Shown: positions 1 to 7,424 of the stretch, one piece after another
Layout: the number at the start of each line of letters is the position of its first letter
How positions within the stretch are numbered: the stretch's first letter is position 1
Source of the DNA: Pseudoalteromonas sp. OOF1S-7
GTDB lineage: Bacteria > Pseudomonadota > Gammaproteobacteria > Enterobacterales > Alteromonadaceae
DNA: 64,000 nucleotides
Assembly (NCBI RefSeq): GCF_022347765.1
Contig: NZ_JAKRFZ010000001.1
Coordinates: 124,001 to 188,000 of the forward strand
Direction of reading: 5' to 3'
The notes under the pieces: generated by a model
Database searches by the model: none
Seen by the model: the letters and a program-made list of their open reading frames with translations, nothing else
What the model was told of the DNA's origin: nothing
Position numbers and translations under genes: made by a program

Positions 1-1007
1 ACCCTTTTACCGGCACCTGGCAACCGGGCAGCTGTATTCGCATTATGACCGGCGCCCCCGTGCCAGTGGGTTTTGACACCATCGTCATGCAGGAACAGGC
101 TGTCGCAGAGCAAACTGAAGATAAAACACATATCCACTTCACAACTGCGCCAAAGCCCCAGCAGAATTTACGTAAACGCGGCGAGGACATTGCCGCCAAT
201 ACTGCGCTCTTTGCCCAAGGGCACAGGTTAACGGCCACAGACATTGGCTTGCTCGCGTCTATCGGCGTAGGATCTGTGTCTGTGTTCCGGCCCTTAAAAG
301 TCGCCGTTTTATCAACAGGAGACGAGCTATGTGAGCCTGGCAACGATAAACAAGCCAGTGAAATCTACGATACCAATCGCTACACCACCCGTGCCATGCT
401 TGAGAATCTGGCTTTTGAAGTACTGGACTTTGGTATTGTCCCGGATTGCCCTGACGCACTGGCCAGGATCTTTAACCAGGCACTTGCACAGGCAGATGTG
501 GTGGTATCTTCAGGCGGTGTGTCTGTTGGTGACGCCGATCACACCAAAACGGTACTGGATGAGCTGGGTAATATGCAGTTCTGGAAAGTCGCCATCAAAC
601 CGGGTAAACCGTTTGTGTATGGGCATTTTCACACCTGTAACCAACAAGGCCATCACAAACGCTTTTTTGGCTTACCTGGAAACCCGGTTTCAAGTGTGGT
701 CACACTGCATCAACTGACGCTCCCGGCGCTGCGGAAGTTAGCAGGAGAACAAGTGACTCCCACACTATCGCAGCGACTGCCGCTCGCCTCTCCTATCTCC
801 AAAAGGCCGGGGCGACTGGAGTTTATCCGAGCATCCCTTGAAAGCAGCCCGTCGGGCACCCGGGTTAAGCCCCTGCAGGGACAAGGCTCTGGTATTCTGA
901 GCACGTTTGCTGCGAGCAGTGGGTACCTGCTCCTGGACGCTGACGGTGCCAACTGGCAAGAGAATGAGCTGGTGACTTACGTACCTTTCGACTGGGCACT
1001 GAGCTGA
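1..1007 (+). CDS. moeA: Molybdopterin molybdenumtransferase MoeA, 5'-truncated by the window edge
   Basis: MoeA inserts molybdate into adenylylated molybdopterin, the last common step of Mo cofactor synthesis in the cytoplasm. The reading frame is open to the first base: codons from position 3 read into the conserved IRIMTGAPVPVGFD stretch, so the ATG at 45 is internal and the true start lies upstream of the window. Visible signatures are the MoCF/MogA-like SSGGVSVGD loop and GLPGNPVSS, followed by the C-terminal barrel domain. It is on the plus strand, convergent with the moa-mod operon, so the cofactor genes form two facing transcription units. Identification is secure; only the N-terminal domain is missing. 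Confidence 0.95.
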   Translation, partial: PFTGTWQPGSCIRIMTGAPVPVGFDTIVMQEQAVAEQTEDKTHIHFTTAPKPQQNLRKRGEDIAANTALFAQGHRLTATDIGLLASIGVGSVSVFRPLKVAVLSTGDELCEPGNDKQASEIYDTNRYTTRAMLENLAFEVLDFGIVPDCPDALARIFNQALAQADVVVSSGGVSVGDADHTKTVLDELGNMQFWKVAIKPGKPFVYGHFHTCNQQGHHKRFFGLPGNPVSSVVTLHQLTLPALRKLAGEQVTPTLSQRLPLASPISKRPGRLEFIRASLESSPSGTRVKPLQGQGSGILSTFAASSGYLLLDADGANWQENELVTYVPFDWALS

Positions 1008-1018
1008 GTACAGTAACA

Positions 1019-1297
1019 ATGCGCCCCCGTAAGCCCGACAGAGTAACCGCAATGCGGTTACTCATCGAGCAAGTCAAAAAAGAATTGCCGCTCTATGAGC
1101 CGGATACCTTCTTCTGTGGTACCAACACCTCCTGTGTCGGCTGCCCGAAAAAACTCATGGAATTAGTGGATACTGATTTAACCTACTGGGAGCACCAGCT
1201 CAACTGTGGTGTGATTCCCCAGTTTGATGACATCAGACGTTTCGCTAAGCTGTGTAAAAACGTTAAACGCGGTTTGGTACGCAACCGCTTAATGTAG
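1019..1297 (+). CDS. Small conserved cysteine-containing protein, function unknown
   Basis: A 92-residue protein starting 11 bases after moeA. An alternative ATG at 1052 gives 81 residues and removes a basic, low-complexity N-terminus, so that start is at least as likely. It holds a compact cysteine cluster, FCGTNTSCVGCPKK (C-x5-C-x2-C), plus two later cysteines, which could bind metal or an Fe-S cluster. There is no signal peptide or membrane segment, and the C-terminus is basic. It is probably cotranscribed with moeA. Its 3' end overlaps modC, on the other strand, by 9 bases. I do not recognise a named family, and a role in molybdenum metabolism is suggested only by position. Confidence 0.7.
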   Translation: MRPRKPDRVTAMRLLIEQVKKELPLYEPDTFFCGTNTSCVGCPKKLMELVDTDLTYWEHQLNCGVIPQFDDIRRFAKLCKNVKRGLVRNRLM

Positions 1298-2506
1298 GCT
1301 GTTAAAACTCAGTGCGTCGGCTTTACTGATGAGATACCAGGGCTCGTTGACGGCGGGTTTTAGCTGATTGAAAGACAGACGGGTTATCCAGACAGACAGG
1401 TCATTGCACTGTGCTACATCGCTGTCGTCTCTGCTCACCAATTTAACATCGATCAGCATGCCCTGCTCGCCCTGCCACACGATTTCACGCGTACTGGTGA
1501 TGGTAGCCAGCCATTGATTGACAAAACTGCTGTCTGGCATAATCGTCCTGGACAGGCCAACCCGATTGGCCTTGAGGACCAATGACACTACCTGCCCGGG
1601 CTTGGTGTGGGGCGTATGAACACTGAAACAGGCCTGCCCGTTCAGCCGATATTCGGTCAGCCCAAGTGATGCGCGATGCGTCAATGTGGTCGCCTGCACA
1701 ACAGATAAAAACTCACTGGCATGGTTCTCCCTCCCGTTTGAACTCCCCTGAGCAGATGCCAACAGCTGGTGTTGATACAGGTGCAGACCAGCACCAACAG
1801 GCATCGCCTGCCAGTGTTTACAACTCCCATCGTCTTGGAGCACCAATGCCTTATCGGCCAGTGCCAGTGCGTCTTCCATCTGATGACACACCATCAGTGC
1901 AGCGGCATTTGTCTGCTTCAGGAATTCCTTTATAAGCGCAATACAGGCGTGTTTCATGGTGTGATCCTGTCCGCTCAAGACTTCATCCAGTAGCAGTAGA
2001 GGCGCACCTTTGATCATTGCCAGTAACAGCGCCACCCGTTGCTGCTGACCTCCACTCAGCTGCTGAGCGCGTAAGTGCAATACACCGCTGAGGTTCAATA
2101 ACTCAACCGCCCATGACACATCAAATGGGTTCTTTTGCTCAGCAGACACCAAATTCAATAAAGCTTGTATCGAGAGGTGGCCAAACAAAGTCGGGGACTG
2201 GGTCACATAAGCGATACGCCGTTGATATGCAGGTAAGTCTATTTGTTCATCTCCCTTGCTCCCGACCTGAATGGAACCCGTTGCAGGGCTCAACCCCGCC
2301 AGCGCATTGAACAGGGAGGTTTTCCCCGCCCCGCTCGGCGCCAACAAGACACCAACCTGGCCGCTGAGCAACGTGCAACTGAAACGCTGTGACACTGGTA
2401 AACTGACCTGCACGTCAATCGTGGCCGAGCCTGTGCTTCGACAATCTCGTCTGTGCTCTGATACAGACTCAGTATATTTAAACGTGTTTAGGATCGCGCT
2501 CAGCAT
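1289..2506 (-). CDS. modC: Molybdate ABC transporter, ATP-binding subunit ModC
   Basis: Energises molybdate import through ModB. From the ATG at 2506, two bases after the modB stop and preceded by AGGGGG, the protein has 405 residues. Walker A APSGAGKTS is near residues 56-64, the signature LSGGQQQRV near 150-157, Walker B LLLLDE near 170-175 and the switch histidine (VCHQ) near 208. A C-terminal TOBE/Mop-like region should bind oxyanion. Compared with typical ModC, about 25 extra residues precede the ATPase core, and the aspartate-glutamate of Walker B is followed by VLSGQD instead of the usual PLA-type D-loop. Upstream in-frame starts inside modB have no better ribosome site. It is the last gene of the moa-mod operon. 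Confidence 0.92.
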   Translation of the reverse strand: MLSAILNTFKYTESVSEHRRDCRSTGSATIDVQVSLPVSQRFSCTLLSGQVGVLLAPSGAGKTSLFNALAGLSPATGSIQVGSKGDEQIDLPAYQRRIAYVTQSPTLFGHLSIQALLNLVSAEQKNPFDVSWAVELLNLSGVLHLRAQQLSGGQQQRVALLLAMIKGAPLLLLDEVLSGQDHTMKHACIALIKEFLKQTNAAALMVCHQMEDALALADKALVLQDDGSCKHWQAMPVGAGLHLYQHQLLASAQGSSNGRENHASEFLSVVQATTLTHRASLGLTEYRLNGQACFSVHTPHTKPGQVVSLVLKANRVGLSRTIMPDSSFVNQWLATITSTREIVWQGEQGMLIDVKLVSRDDSDVAQCNDLSVWITRLSFNQLKPAVNEPWYLISKADALSFNSLH

Positions 2507-2508
2507 GG

Positions 2509-3210
2509 CTACCCCCTGACCTGACAGCGTGAGGTATACCCCACATAGGCACTTTGCTTTTGCCACCACTGACAGGCAAACACAACGCTAAATGAAAACG
2601 CCAGCATCAGTAGCGCCAGTTGTTCTGCCGCCTGAAAATCTAAACTTTCTGCGTGGTCAAACAACGCCAAAGACAGCACCTGAGTCTCCCCTACAATGTT
2701 ACCGCCAATCATGAGAATGGCACCAAACTCACCTATGGTATGGGCAAAGCTCAGCGTTGCAGCCGTATACAGAGCCGGTTTTATGGCTGGCAATATCACC
2801 TGCCTGAATTGTTGCCAGGGAGAAAACCCCAGCAGCGCAGCGGCGTTGTACAGATCTTTCGGCAATTGCTCAAAAGCACTTTGCAGTGGTCTGAACGTAA
2901 AGGGGAGGCTGTAAATCATCGACGCAAGCCAGATGCCCGAAAAACTAAACACCAGCTCTATGCCCAGGGTGTCACGTAACCACAACCCAAGCCCGTCATT
3001 AGGAGAAAACAGCACTAAGAAATAATACCCCATTACCGTTGGAGGCAGCACCAGTGGCAAGGTGACCAGGGTCTCAATAAAAGGCTTTACCACACTGCGG
3101 CTGCGCGCCAGATAATAGGCGCCTGGCACACAGATCAGCAGCAGACAAAGGGTGGTCACACTTGCCAGCTGTAGCGTCAGGATCGTTGCCTGTAAATCTG
3201 TGTCGGACAT
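2509..3210 (-). CDS. modB: Molybdate ABC transporter permease ModB
   Basis: An inner-membrane permease of 233 residues that forms the molybdate channel. Hydrophobic segments span the protein from about residue 10. The family stretch LVTLPLVLPPTVMGYY lies near residues 48-63. The cytoplasmic EAA loop that docks on ModC is near 123-142 (NAAALLGFSPWQQFRQVILP), followed by HTIGEFG, which is conserved in ModB. It starts 4 bases after the modA stop and ends 2 bases before modC, so translation of modABC is likely coupled. Confidence 0.94.
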   Translation of the reverse strand: MSDTDLQATILTLQLASVTTLCLLLICVPGAYYLARSRSVVKPFIETLVTLPLVLPPTVMGYYFLVLFSPNDGLGLWLRDTLGIELVFSFSGIWLASMIYSLPFTFRPLQSAFEQLPKDLYNAAALLGFSPWQQFRQVILPAIKPALYTAATLSFAHTIGEFGAILMIGGNIVGETQVLSLALFDHAESLDFQAAEQLALLMLAFSFSVVFACQWWQKQSAYVGYTSRCQVRG

Positions 3211-3214
3211 ACGC

Positions 3215-3958
3215 TCACCGATACCCTGATGCCTTGATCAGCTGCTGCGCATCATCGCTTTGAATAAAATCAAAGAATGCCCTGGCTGCCGGGTGCTCAG
3301 CCAACAGCAACGCGTGCTGTTCAATGGGGTCATACCAATGTGCGGGAATGTCGAACCACTGCCCCTTAAATCCCGGTTTTAATAAACTTTTGGCAATCAA
3401 GCCGTACCGAGCATGGCCACTTTCGACATACTGAAACGCCTGTAACACAGAGGTGCCTTTCACCAGCCGCTTTGGCGTTGCACTGTGGCGTTGCAGGATC
3501 TGCTGTGCCGCGCGACCATACGGCGCATGCTTTGGGTTGGCAATGGCAACCGTGGCTTTTGTGGTATTCATCAGCACCTGCTCCAACCCGTGGGGCGATT
3601 TATCGAGTGAATACAACACCAGCTCACCCATGGCATAGCGGGCCCTGTCATGACCAAACCCAGCTTGCGTCAGTAACTCGACATAGTGCTTGTCGGCAGA
3701 TAAAAATACATCATAGGGCGCACCATGTTGGATCTGGGTAGCCAGTGAACCAGACGATCCAACGGACACACGAATATCCATAACCTCTTTGGTTTGCAGC
3801 TCAAACAGCGTGACCAGCTTGTTCATGGTGGCACTGAAATTAGCTGCGCAGGCAAGAGTCAGGCGCGTCGGTTTGGCCTCTGTCAAAGGCACAAACAGCA
3901 GCAGTAATACAACCACGCCTATCGCTGTGTAACTGTGTCCGACGCCAGATCTGCTCAC
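3215..3958 (-). CDS. modA: Molybdate-binding periplasmic protein ModA
   Basis: Periplasmic substrate-binding protein for molybdate (and probably tungstate), 247 residues. The start is GTG at 3958 and overlaps the moaE stop by four bases (GTGA). The hydrophobic N-terminus (VVVLLLLFVPLTEA) is a signal peptide, with mature protein from about KPTRLTLACAANF. The ligand-binding family stretches are ANFSATMNKL, SSGSLATQI and YDVFLSADKHYV. It links the cofactor genes upstream to the transport genes downstream. The mature start is predicted only by eye. Confidence 0.93.
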   Translation of the reverse strand: MSRSGVGHSYTAIGVVVLLLLFVPLTEAKPTRLTLACAANFSATMNKLVTLFELQTKEVMDIRVSVGSSGSLATQIQHGAPYDVFLSADKHYVELLTQAGFGHDRARYAMGELVLYSLDKSPHGLEQVLMNTTKATVAIANPKHAPYGRAAQQILQRHSATPKRLVKGTSVLQAFQYVESGHARYGLIAKSLLKPGFKGQWFDIPAHWYDPIEQHALLLAEHPAARAFFDFIQSDDAQQLIKASGYR

Positions 3959-4422
3959 GCTAACCTCTCAACTTCAGCCCACTGCGCTGCGGCAATGGTA
4001 TCTTTGTGATTCGCCTCAACCCAGCGGTTGTGTCCGCCTTCGATCACTTCTTTTTTCCAAAATGGTGCATTGGTTTTCAATAAATCCATCAGATATTGAG
4101 CGGCTTCGAATGCCGCTTCCCGGTGTACACTCGACACGCCAACCAGCACAATTTTGTCTTCTAACTGCAAAGGACCAACGCGATGAATAACCGACACGTT
4201 TTCAAGTGGCCAAAGCGCCCGAGCCTGCCGCTCCAGCTGTGATAAGTACTTGTTCGTCATTTCGGGGTAGTGCTCCAGATACAATTCATCTATCTGATGA
4301 CCCTGATTTACATCCCGCACCCGGCCAACAAACATCACCACAGCACCGGAGCTGCTATTGTCGCTGATCAGTGCCTGATATTCCTGGTTCATATCAAAAT
4401 CGGCTTGTTGTACACGGATCAT
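3955..4422 (-). CDS. moaE: Molybdopterin synthase catalytic subunit MoaE
   Basis: The large subunit of molybdopterin synthase; it uses two MoaD thiocarboxylates to put the dithiolene sulfurs into cyclic pyranopterin monophosphate. The 155-residue length is normal. Conserved stretches are VMFVGRVRD, HYPEMTNK, IHRVGPL and the catalytic lysine region PFWKKE. The start at 4422 follows the moaD stop by two bases and has a GGGGGG ribosome site that overlaps the end of moaD. The 3' end overlaps modA by 4 bases. Confidence 0.96.
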   Translation of the reverse strand: MIRVQQADFDMNQEYQALISDNSSSGAVVMFVGRVRDVNQGHQIDELYLEHYPEMTNKYLSQLERQARALWPLENVSVIHRVGPLQLEDKIVLVGVSSVHREAAFEAAQYLMDLLKTNAPFWKKEVIEGGHNRWVEANHKDTIAAAQWAEVERLA

Positions 4423-4424
4423 CG

Positions 4425-4670
4425 CTACCCCCCGGTCACAGGCGGAAACATCGCCACTTCATCACCCTCGCCAATACGGCTGTCTGCGGCGACTAACGCC
4501 TGATTAACCGCCACCAGTACGTCTTTGTCGAGCAGCCACTTTTGCCAGCGTTTATTCTTTTGTGCCAGCTGCTGACGCAGCTCGCCGACGCTGAGCCCGG
4601 CAACATCCAGGTCGAGTTCGTCGCACTCCAGTCGTTCGCGCAGCTGGGCAAAAAACAGAATTTTATTCAT
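4425..4670 (-). CDS. moaD: Molybdopterin synthase sulfur carrier subunit MoaD
   Basis: A ubiquitin-fold sulfur carrier of 81 residues. It ends in the required Gly-Gly (FPPVTGG), which is adenylylated and then thiocarboxylated before sulfur transfer in the MoaD-MoaE complex. The chosen start is the ATG at 4670 ([14 protein letters not shown]), which matches the usual MoaD N-terminus. A start at 4685 would add five unrelated residues. The start overlaps the last eight bases of moaC, consistent with translational coupling. Confidence 0.95.
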   Translation of the reverse strand: MNKILFFAQLRERLECDELDLDVAGLSVGELRQQLAQKNKRWQKWLLDKDVLVAVNQALVAADSRIGEGDEVAMFPPVTGG

Positions 4671-5157
4671 GATCACTGACCTCACTTACTCGTTGATATA
4701 CCCCGCGTCGACCCCCTGACTTGTGTGTCACACACAACCCGGAGATCACCATGTCCTGGTCTACCGCTTTACACATATCTATGATGGTCAGCGATGCAAC
4801 GGAAGCTGCGGCCAACGCCTCCATCTCAACACCGGTTTGGCCTGCCAGTTTGCAGTAACTAAACACCCATATCTGTGATTTTTCTGTGTCCAGCTTAAAC
4901 TCAACAGACACTTTACTGAGTGCCAGCGGATGACACAGCGGGATCAGATCTGAGGTTTTCTTTGCCGCCTGTATTCCGGCGATCCGGGCAACGCCCAGTA
5001 CATCGCCTTTCTTTAGCAGATTTTGACTGACTAATTGCAGCGTCTCTGGCTTCATCTCAACGCAGGCTTGCGCGCTGGCTTCCCTGACTGTGACGGGTTT
5101 ATCGGCGACATCCACCATCGCGGCATGACCATGCTGATCTATATGCGTTAATCCCAT
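4663..5157 (-). CDS. moaC: Cyclic pyranopterin monophosphate synthase MoaC
   Basis: Converts the MoaA product 3',8-cyclo-7,8-dihydro-GTP to cyclic pyranopterin monophosphate. From the ATG at 5157 it has 164 residues, which is typical. Family stretches are [26 protein letters not shown] and IDMCKAVD, and the catalytic lysines are within DMCKAVD and HKSGG. The start overlaps the moaB stop as TAATG and has GGAG upstream, so the 8-codon longer form from 5181 is unlikely. The usual LMAQTGVEME is here [11 protein letters not shown], a minor variation. Confidence 0.96.
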   Translation of the reverse strand: MGLTHIDQHGHAAMVDVADKPVTVREASAQACVEMKPETLQLVSQNLLKKGDVLGVARIAGIQAAKKTSDLIPLCHPLALSKVSVEFKLDTEKSQIWVFSYCKLAGQTGVEMEALAAASVASLTIIDMCKAVDQDMVISGLCVTHKSGGRRGVYQRVSEVSDHE

Positions 5158-5708
5158 TAGTTGCGCTCCCTTGATGTACACGCATCCGCATCTGTTGCTT
5201 TCAGATGGGGTGCAAAATTGCAGGGACCCTGACGTGCATCCAGCTGTGAACTGAGCATTTCATCCCAGGCCAGCTCACAGGCCCGCGGGCTGCCGGGCAG
5301 CGCAACGATCAAGGTTTTGTTGGCCAGGCCCGCTGTCGCACGCGACTGCAAGGTGGAATAGCCAATCTGACGCAAGGAGCACTGACGGAATAGCTCGCCA
5401 AACCCTTCTACTTTTTTGTCAAATAACACCTCGATGGCTTCAGGTGTGACATCATCGTCGGTCAAACCCGTTCCGCCCGACACCACAATCACTTGTATGT
5501 CGGCACTGACAACCCAGTTGCTGATGGCGGCGCGGATATGATATTTGTCGGCACGAACAACCAGCCTGTCAGACACACTATGTCCTGCACTGCCAATTCG
5601 TTCCTGTAACAGATCACCCGCCGTGTCATCAATTAAAGTGCGGCGATTGCTCACCGTTAAGATGGCGATGTTCAGCGGTATAAAGTGTTCTGGTTTTACA
5701 CGGCCCAT
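5157..5708 (-). CDS. moaB: Molybdopterin adenylyltransferase-type protein MoaB
   Basis: A MoaB/MogA-fold protein of 183 residues that adenylylates molybdopterin before MoeA inserts the metal. The [15 protein letters not shown] loop that binds the pterin is clear near the middle, followed by EGFGELFR. The start at 5708 (MGRVKPEHF) has an AGGAGA ribosome site and lies inside the last 13 bases of mobA. The longer frame from 5747 lies wholly within mobA. No separate mogA is seen here, so this protein probably supplies that activity, as in organisms with only moaB; this is an inference. Confidence 0.94.
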   Translation of the reverse strand: MGRVKPEHFIPLNIAILTVSNRRTLIDDTAGDLLQERIGSAGHSVSDRLVVRADKYHIRAAISNWVVSADIQVIVVSGGTGLTDDDVTPEAIEVLFDKKVEGFGELFRQCSLRQIGYSTLQSRATAGLANKTLIVALPGSPRACELAWDEMLSSQLDARQGPCNFAPHLKATDADACTSRERN

Positions 5709-6262
5709 ACTGTCTCCTGTTGCATGATTTGTTGTGCACACGCCCACTGCTCGGGTGTATTGGTATTCATTAAGGTCAGTTCGCTATGGGGCTGCTCACC
5801 CTCTATAACGGATGCTGCGATGGCACCGAGAAAGCCCCGCACAGATAAACGCGACTGACTTAGCTGGCTGCGGCACTGCGTCAGCGCCAGCGAATAATCT
5901 GAAAGATAACAAGGTAGTACTGAGTCAGCGTAATGACAGCTATGCTGCGCCGTGCGACCTTGATTAATCAGTGCGCTAAGACAAGCACTGGACAACAGTG
6001 GCATATCGATTGGAATAACCACCGCTTCATCGCATACTTGCTGCTCAAGGCATGCATGAATACCGGCCAGTGGCCCTTTCCCGGTATAAATATCCTGCAC
6101 ATAACCGAGGCCATTGCGGCTGATCAGCACCTGATCGCACCCCACAGCCAACAGCAGTTGCTGTGCGTGAGATAACAAGGTGTCGCCTTGCCAGCATAAT
6201 GTGGCCTTATCGGTGCCCATACGGTGCGACTGACCGCCCGCCAGAATAATACCCAGTAGCAT
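5696..6262 (-). CDS. mobA: Molybdenum cofactor guanylyltransferase MobA
   Basis: Adds GMP to Mo-molybdopterin to make the guanine dinucleotide form used by NarG-type enzymes. The protein has 188 residues and begins with the nucleotide-binding loop LAGGQSHRMGTDKA. It also has GPLAGIHACLE and the aspartate site VIPIDMPLLS, as in MobA. It starts one base after moaA stops, with a run of G as ribosome site (the moaA Gly-Gly codons). MobA between moaA and moaB makes functional sense, because nitrate reductase needs the bis-MGD cofactor. Confidence 0.95.
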   Translation of the reverse strand: MLLGIILAGGQSHRMGTDKATLCWQGDTLLSHAQQLLLAVGCDQVLISRNGLGYVQDIYTGKGPLAGIHACLEQQVCDEAVVIPIDMPLLSSACLSALINQGRTAQHSCHYADSVLPCYLSDYSLALTQCRSQLSQSRLSVRGFLGAIAASVIEGEQPHSELTLMNTNTPEQWACAQQIMQQETVWAV

Positions 6263-6263
6263 A

Positions 6264-7235
6264 TTACCCCCCCAACATCGCCAGATGCCTGGTCATGCCG
6301 GACTTGCCAAGGTGCAATTGATGCCCCTGCCATTTGGTCAAAACGCGATTGGACAAATAGGTTGCCAGACCTGTGGCATCGCCATCGTCAAGCCAGGGGG
6401 TTAAATCATCATTGGCATCGCCAAACAAACACAAGTGCAGTTTGCCGTCGGCTGACACCCGCAAGCGATTACAGCTGGCACAAAAATCCTGACTGTAAGG
6501 CATAATTAAGCCTACCTGACCGGCATAGTCTGGGTGACAAAACTCCACCGCTGGCCCGGCATCCGGCCCCTTGGGTTGCATTTGCCACCCGCTGTTTTCC
6601 AGTGTGGTACGGATACTTTGCCCGGACACATGCTGCGCGTTAAAATACGCGGCGTTATCAAGCGTTCGCATGAGTTCAATGAAGCGAAAAGTGACCGGTT
6701 TGTCTTTAATAAAATTAAGAAATTGCGTTAGCTGTGCACCGTTGTACTGCTTCAGTAACACCGCATTTAGCTTTACTTTTTTCAGTCCCAGCTCAAATGC
6801 CAAATCAATGCAACGCAATACCTCATCCAGGCTGTTGCTGCCCGTTATTTGAGAAAACGTGTAAGGGCTGAGGCTGTCTGCACTCAAGTTGAGCGCGGTG
6901 AGGCCCGCATCAACCAGCCTGGGCAGTTTTCGCGCCAAGCGATAGCCGTTTGAAGTGAGTGCCACAGACTCAATGCCCGGCGTGTCGTTACACAGGGCCA
7001 CGATGTCAGGTAACTCTTTGCGCAAGGTTGGCTCACCACCGGTTAAACGCACTTTTTTGGTACCGACCATCGCAAATGCCCGCAGTAGCGTGTGCGTTTG
7101 CGCCAGGGTCAGCGTAGTCGGACGAGTCTCGCATTCATAGCCATCCGGCAGACAGTAATTACATTTGAAATTACAGACTTCCGTGACCGACAAACGCAAA
7201 TAGGTAAACTTTCGGTTAAACGAATCTTGCAGCAT
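6264..7235 (-). CDS. moaA: GTP 3',8-cyclase MoaA (radical SAM)
   Basis: The first enzyme of Mo cofactor synthesis; it converts GTP to the cyclic intermediate used by MoaC. From the ATG at 7235 it has 323 residues. The radical-SAM cluster is C21-x3-C25-x2-C28 (CNFKCNYC). GEPTLRKELP follows. The second cluster binds GTP and is made of CASCNRLRVS and the later CLFG cysteine. The chain ends in the Gly-Gly needed for activity. The start has GGAAAGG about 5 bases upstream; the 14-codon longer form reads into the structured leader. It heads a nine-gene operon down to modC. Confidence 0.96.
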   Translation of the reverse strand: MLQDSFNRKFTYLRLSVTEVCNFKCNYCLPDGYECETRPTTLTLAQTHTLLRAFAMVGTKKVRLTGGEPTLRKELPDIVALCNDTPGIESVALTSNGYRLARKLPRLVDAGLTALNLSADSLSPYTFSQITGSNSLDEVLRCIDLAFELGLKKVKLNAVLLKQYNGAQLTQFLNFIKDKPVTFRFIELMRTLDNAAYFNAQHVSGQSIRTTLENSGWQMQPKGPDAGPAVEFCHPDYAGQVGLIMPYSQDFCASCNRLRVSADGKLHLCLFGDANDDLTPWLDDGDATGLATYLSNRVLTKWQGHQLHLGKSGMTRHLAMLGG

Positions 7236-7375
7236 GTTAGCCTTTCCAAATCGGGAGGCCTGACAATTTCTTGGCAAACCCGGTGGTAAACCACGGTATA
7301 CTCACCATGCCCGTTTGGGTTTAGGTGAGTATACTTCGGCGTATGATGCCCAGAATAGTGGCTATCAGCCGGGCA
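7236..7375 (-). promoter_or_regulatory. Structured 5' leader of moaA, candidate Moco riboswitch
   Basis: On the minus strand the moaA leader has several nested inverted repeats. There is an 11-bp perfect stem (7324-7334 with 7296-7306, 17-nt loop), then a GTGG-TTTA-CCAC hairpin (7283-7294), both enclosed by a CCCGG/CCGGG pair (7369-7373 with 7279-7283). A GGCTGATAGCC hairpin sits at the 5' side. Just before the start codon, GCCT can pair with AGGC around the ribosome site. Moco riboswitches (Rfam RF01055) are known upstream of moaA in gammaproteobacteria. Assignment to that family is inferred from position and multi-stem form, not from an aligned consensus. Confidence 0.5.
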
Positions 7376-7401
7376 CACCATACAAAAGAAGGGGCAGTTG
7401 A

Positions 7402-7421
7402 CCTACCCCAGAATGGGTAGG
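7402..7421 (-). terminator. Stem-loop just after the decarboxylase gene
   Basis: A perfect 7-bp stem (CCTACCC/GGGTAGG, 6-nt loop) begins 3 bases after the stop codon at 7425. No T-run follows on the minus strand, so it is at best a weak or Rho-assisted terminator separating this gene from moaA. It could instead be the 5' part of the moaA leader. Confidence 0.4.
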
Positions 7422-7424
7422 CGC

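Noticed and set aside
7109..7381. 90-residue minus-strand frame over the moaA leader
   Set aside because: Out of frame with moaA and lies over the structured leader; no family match or ribosome site.
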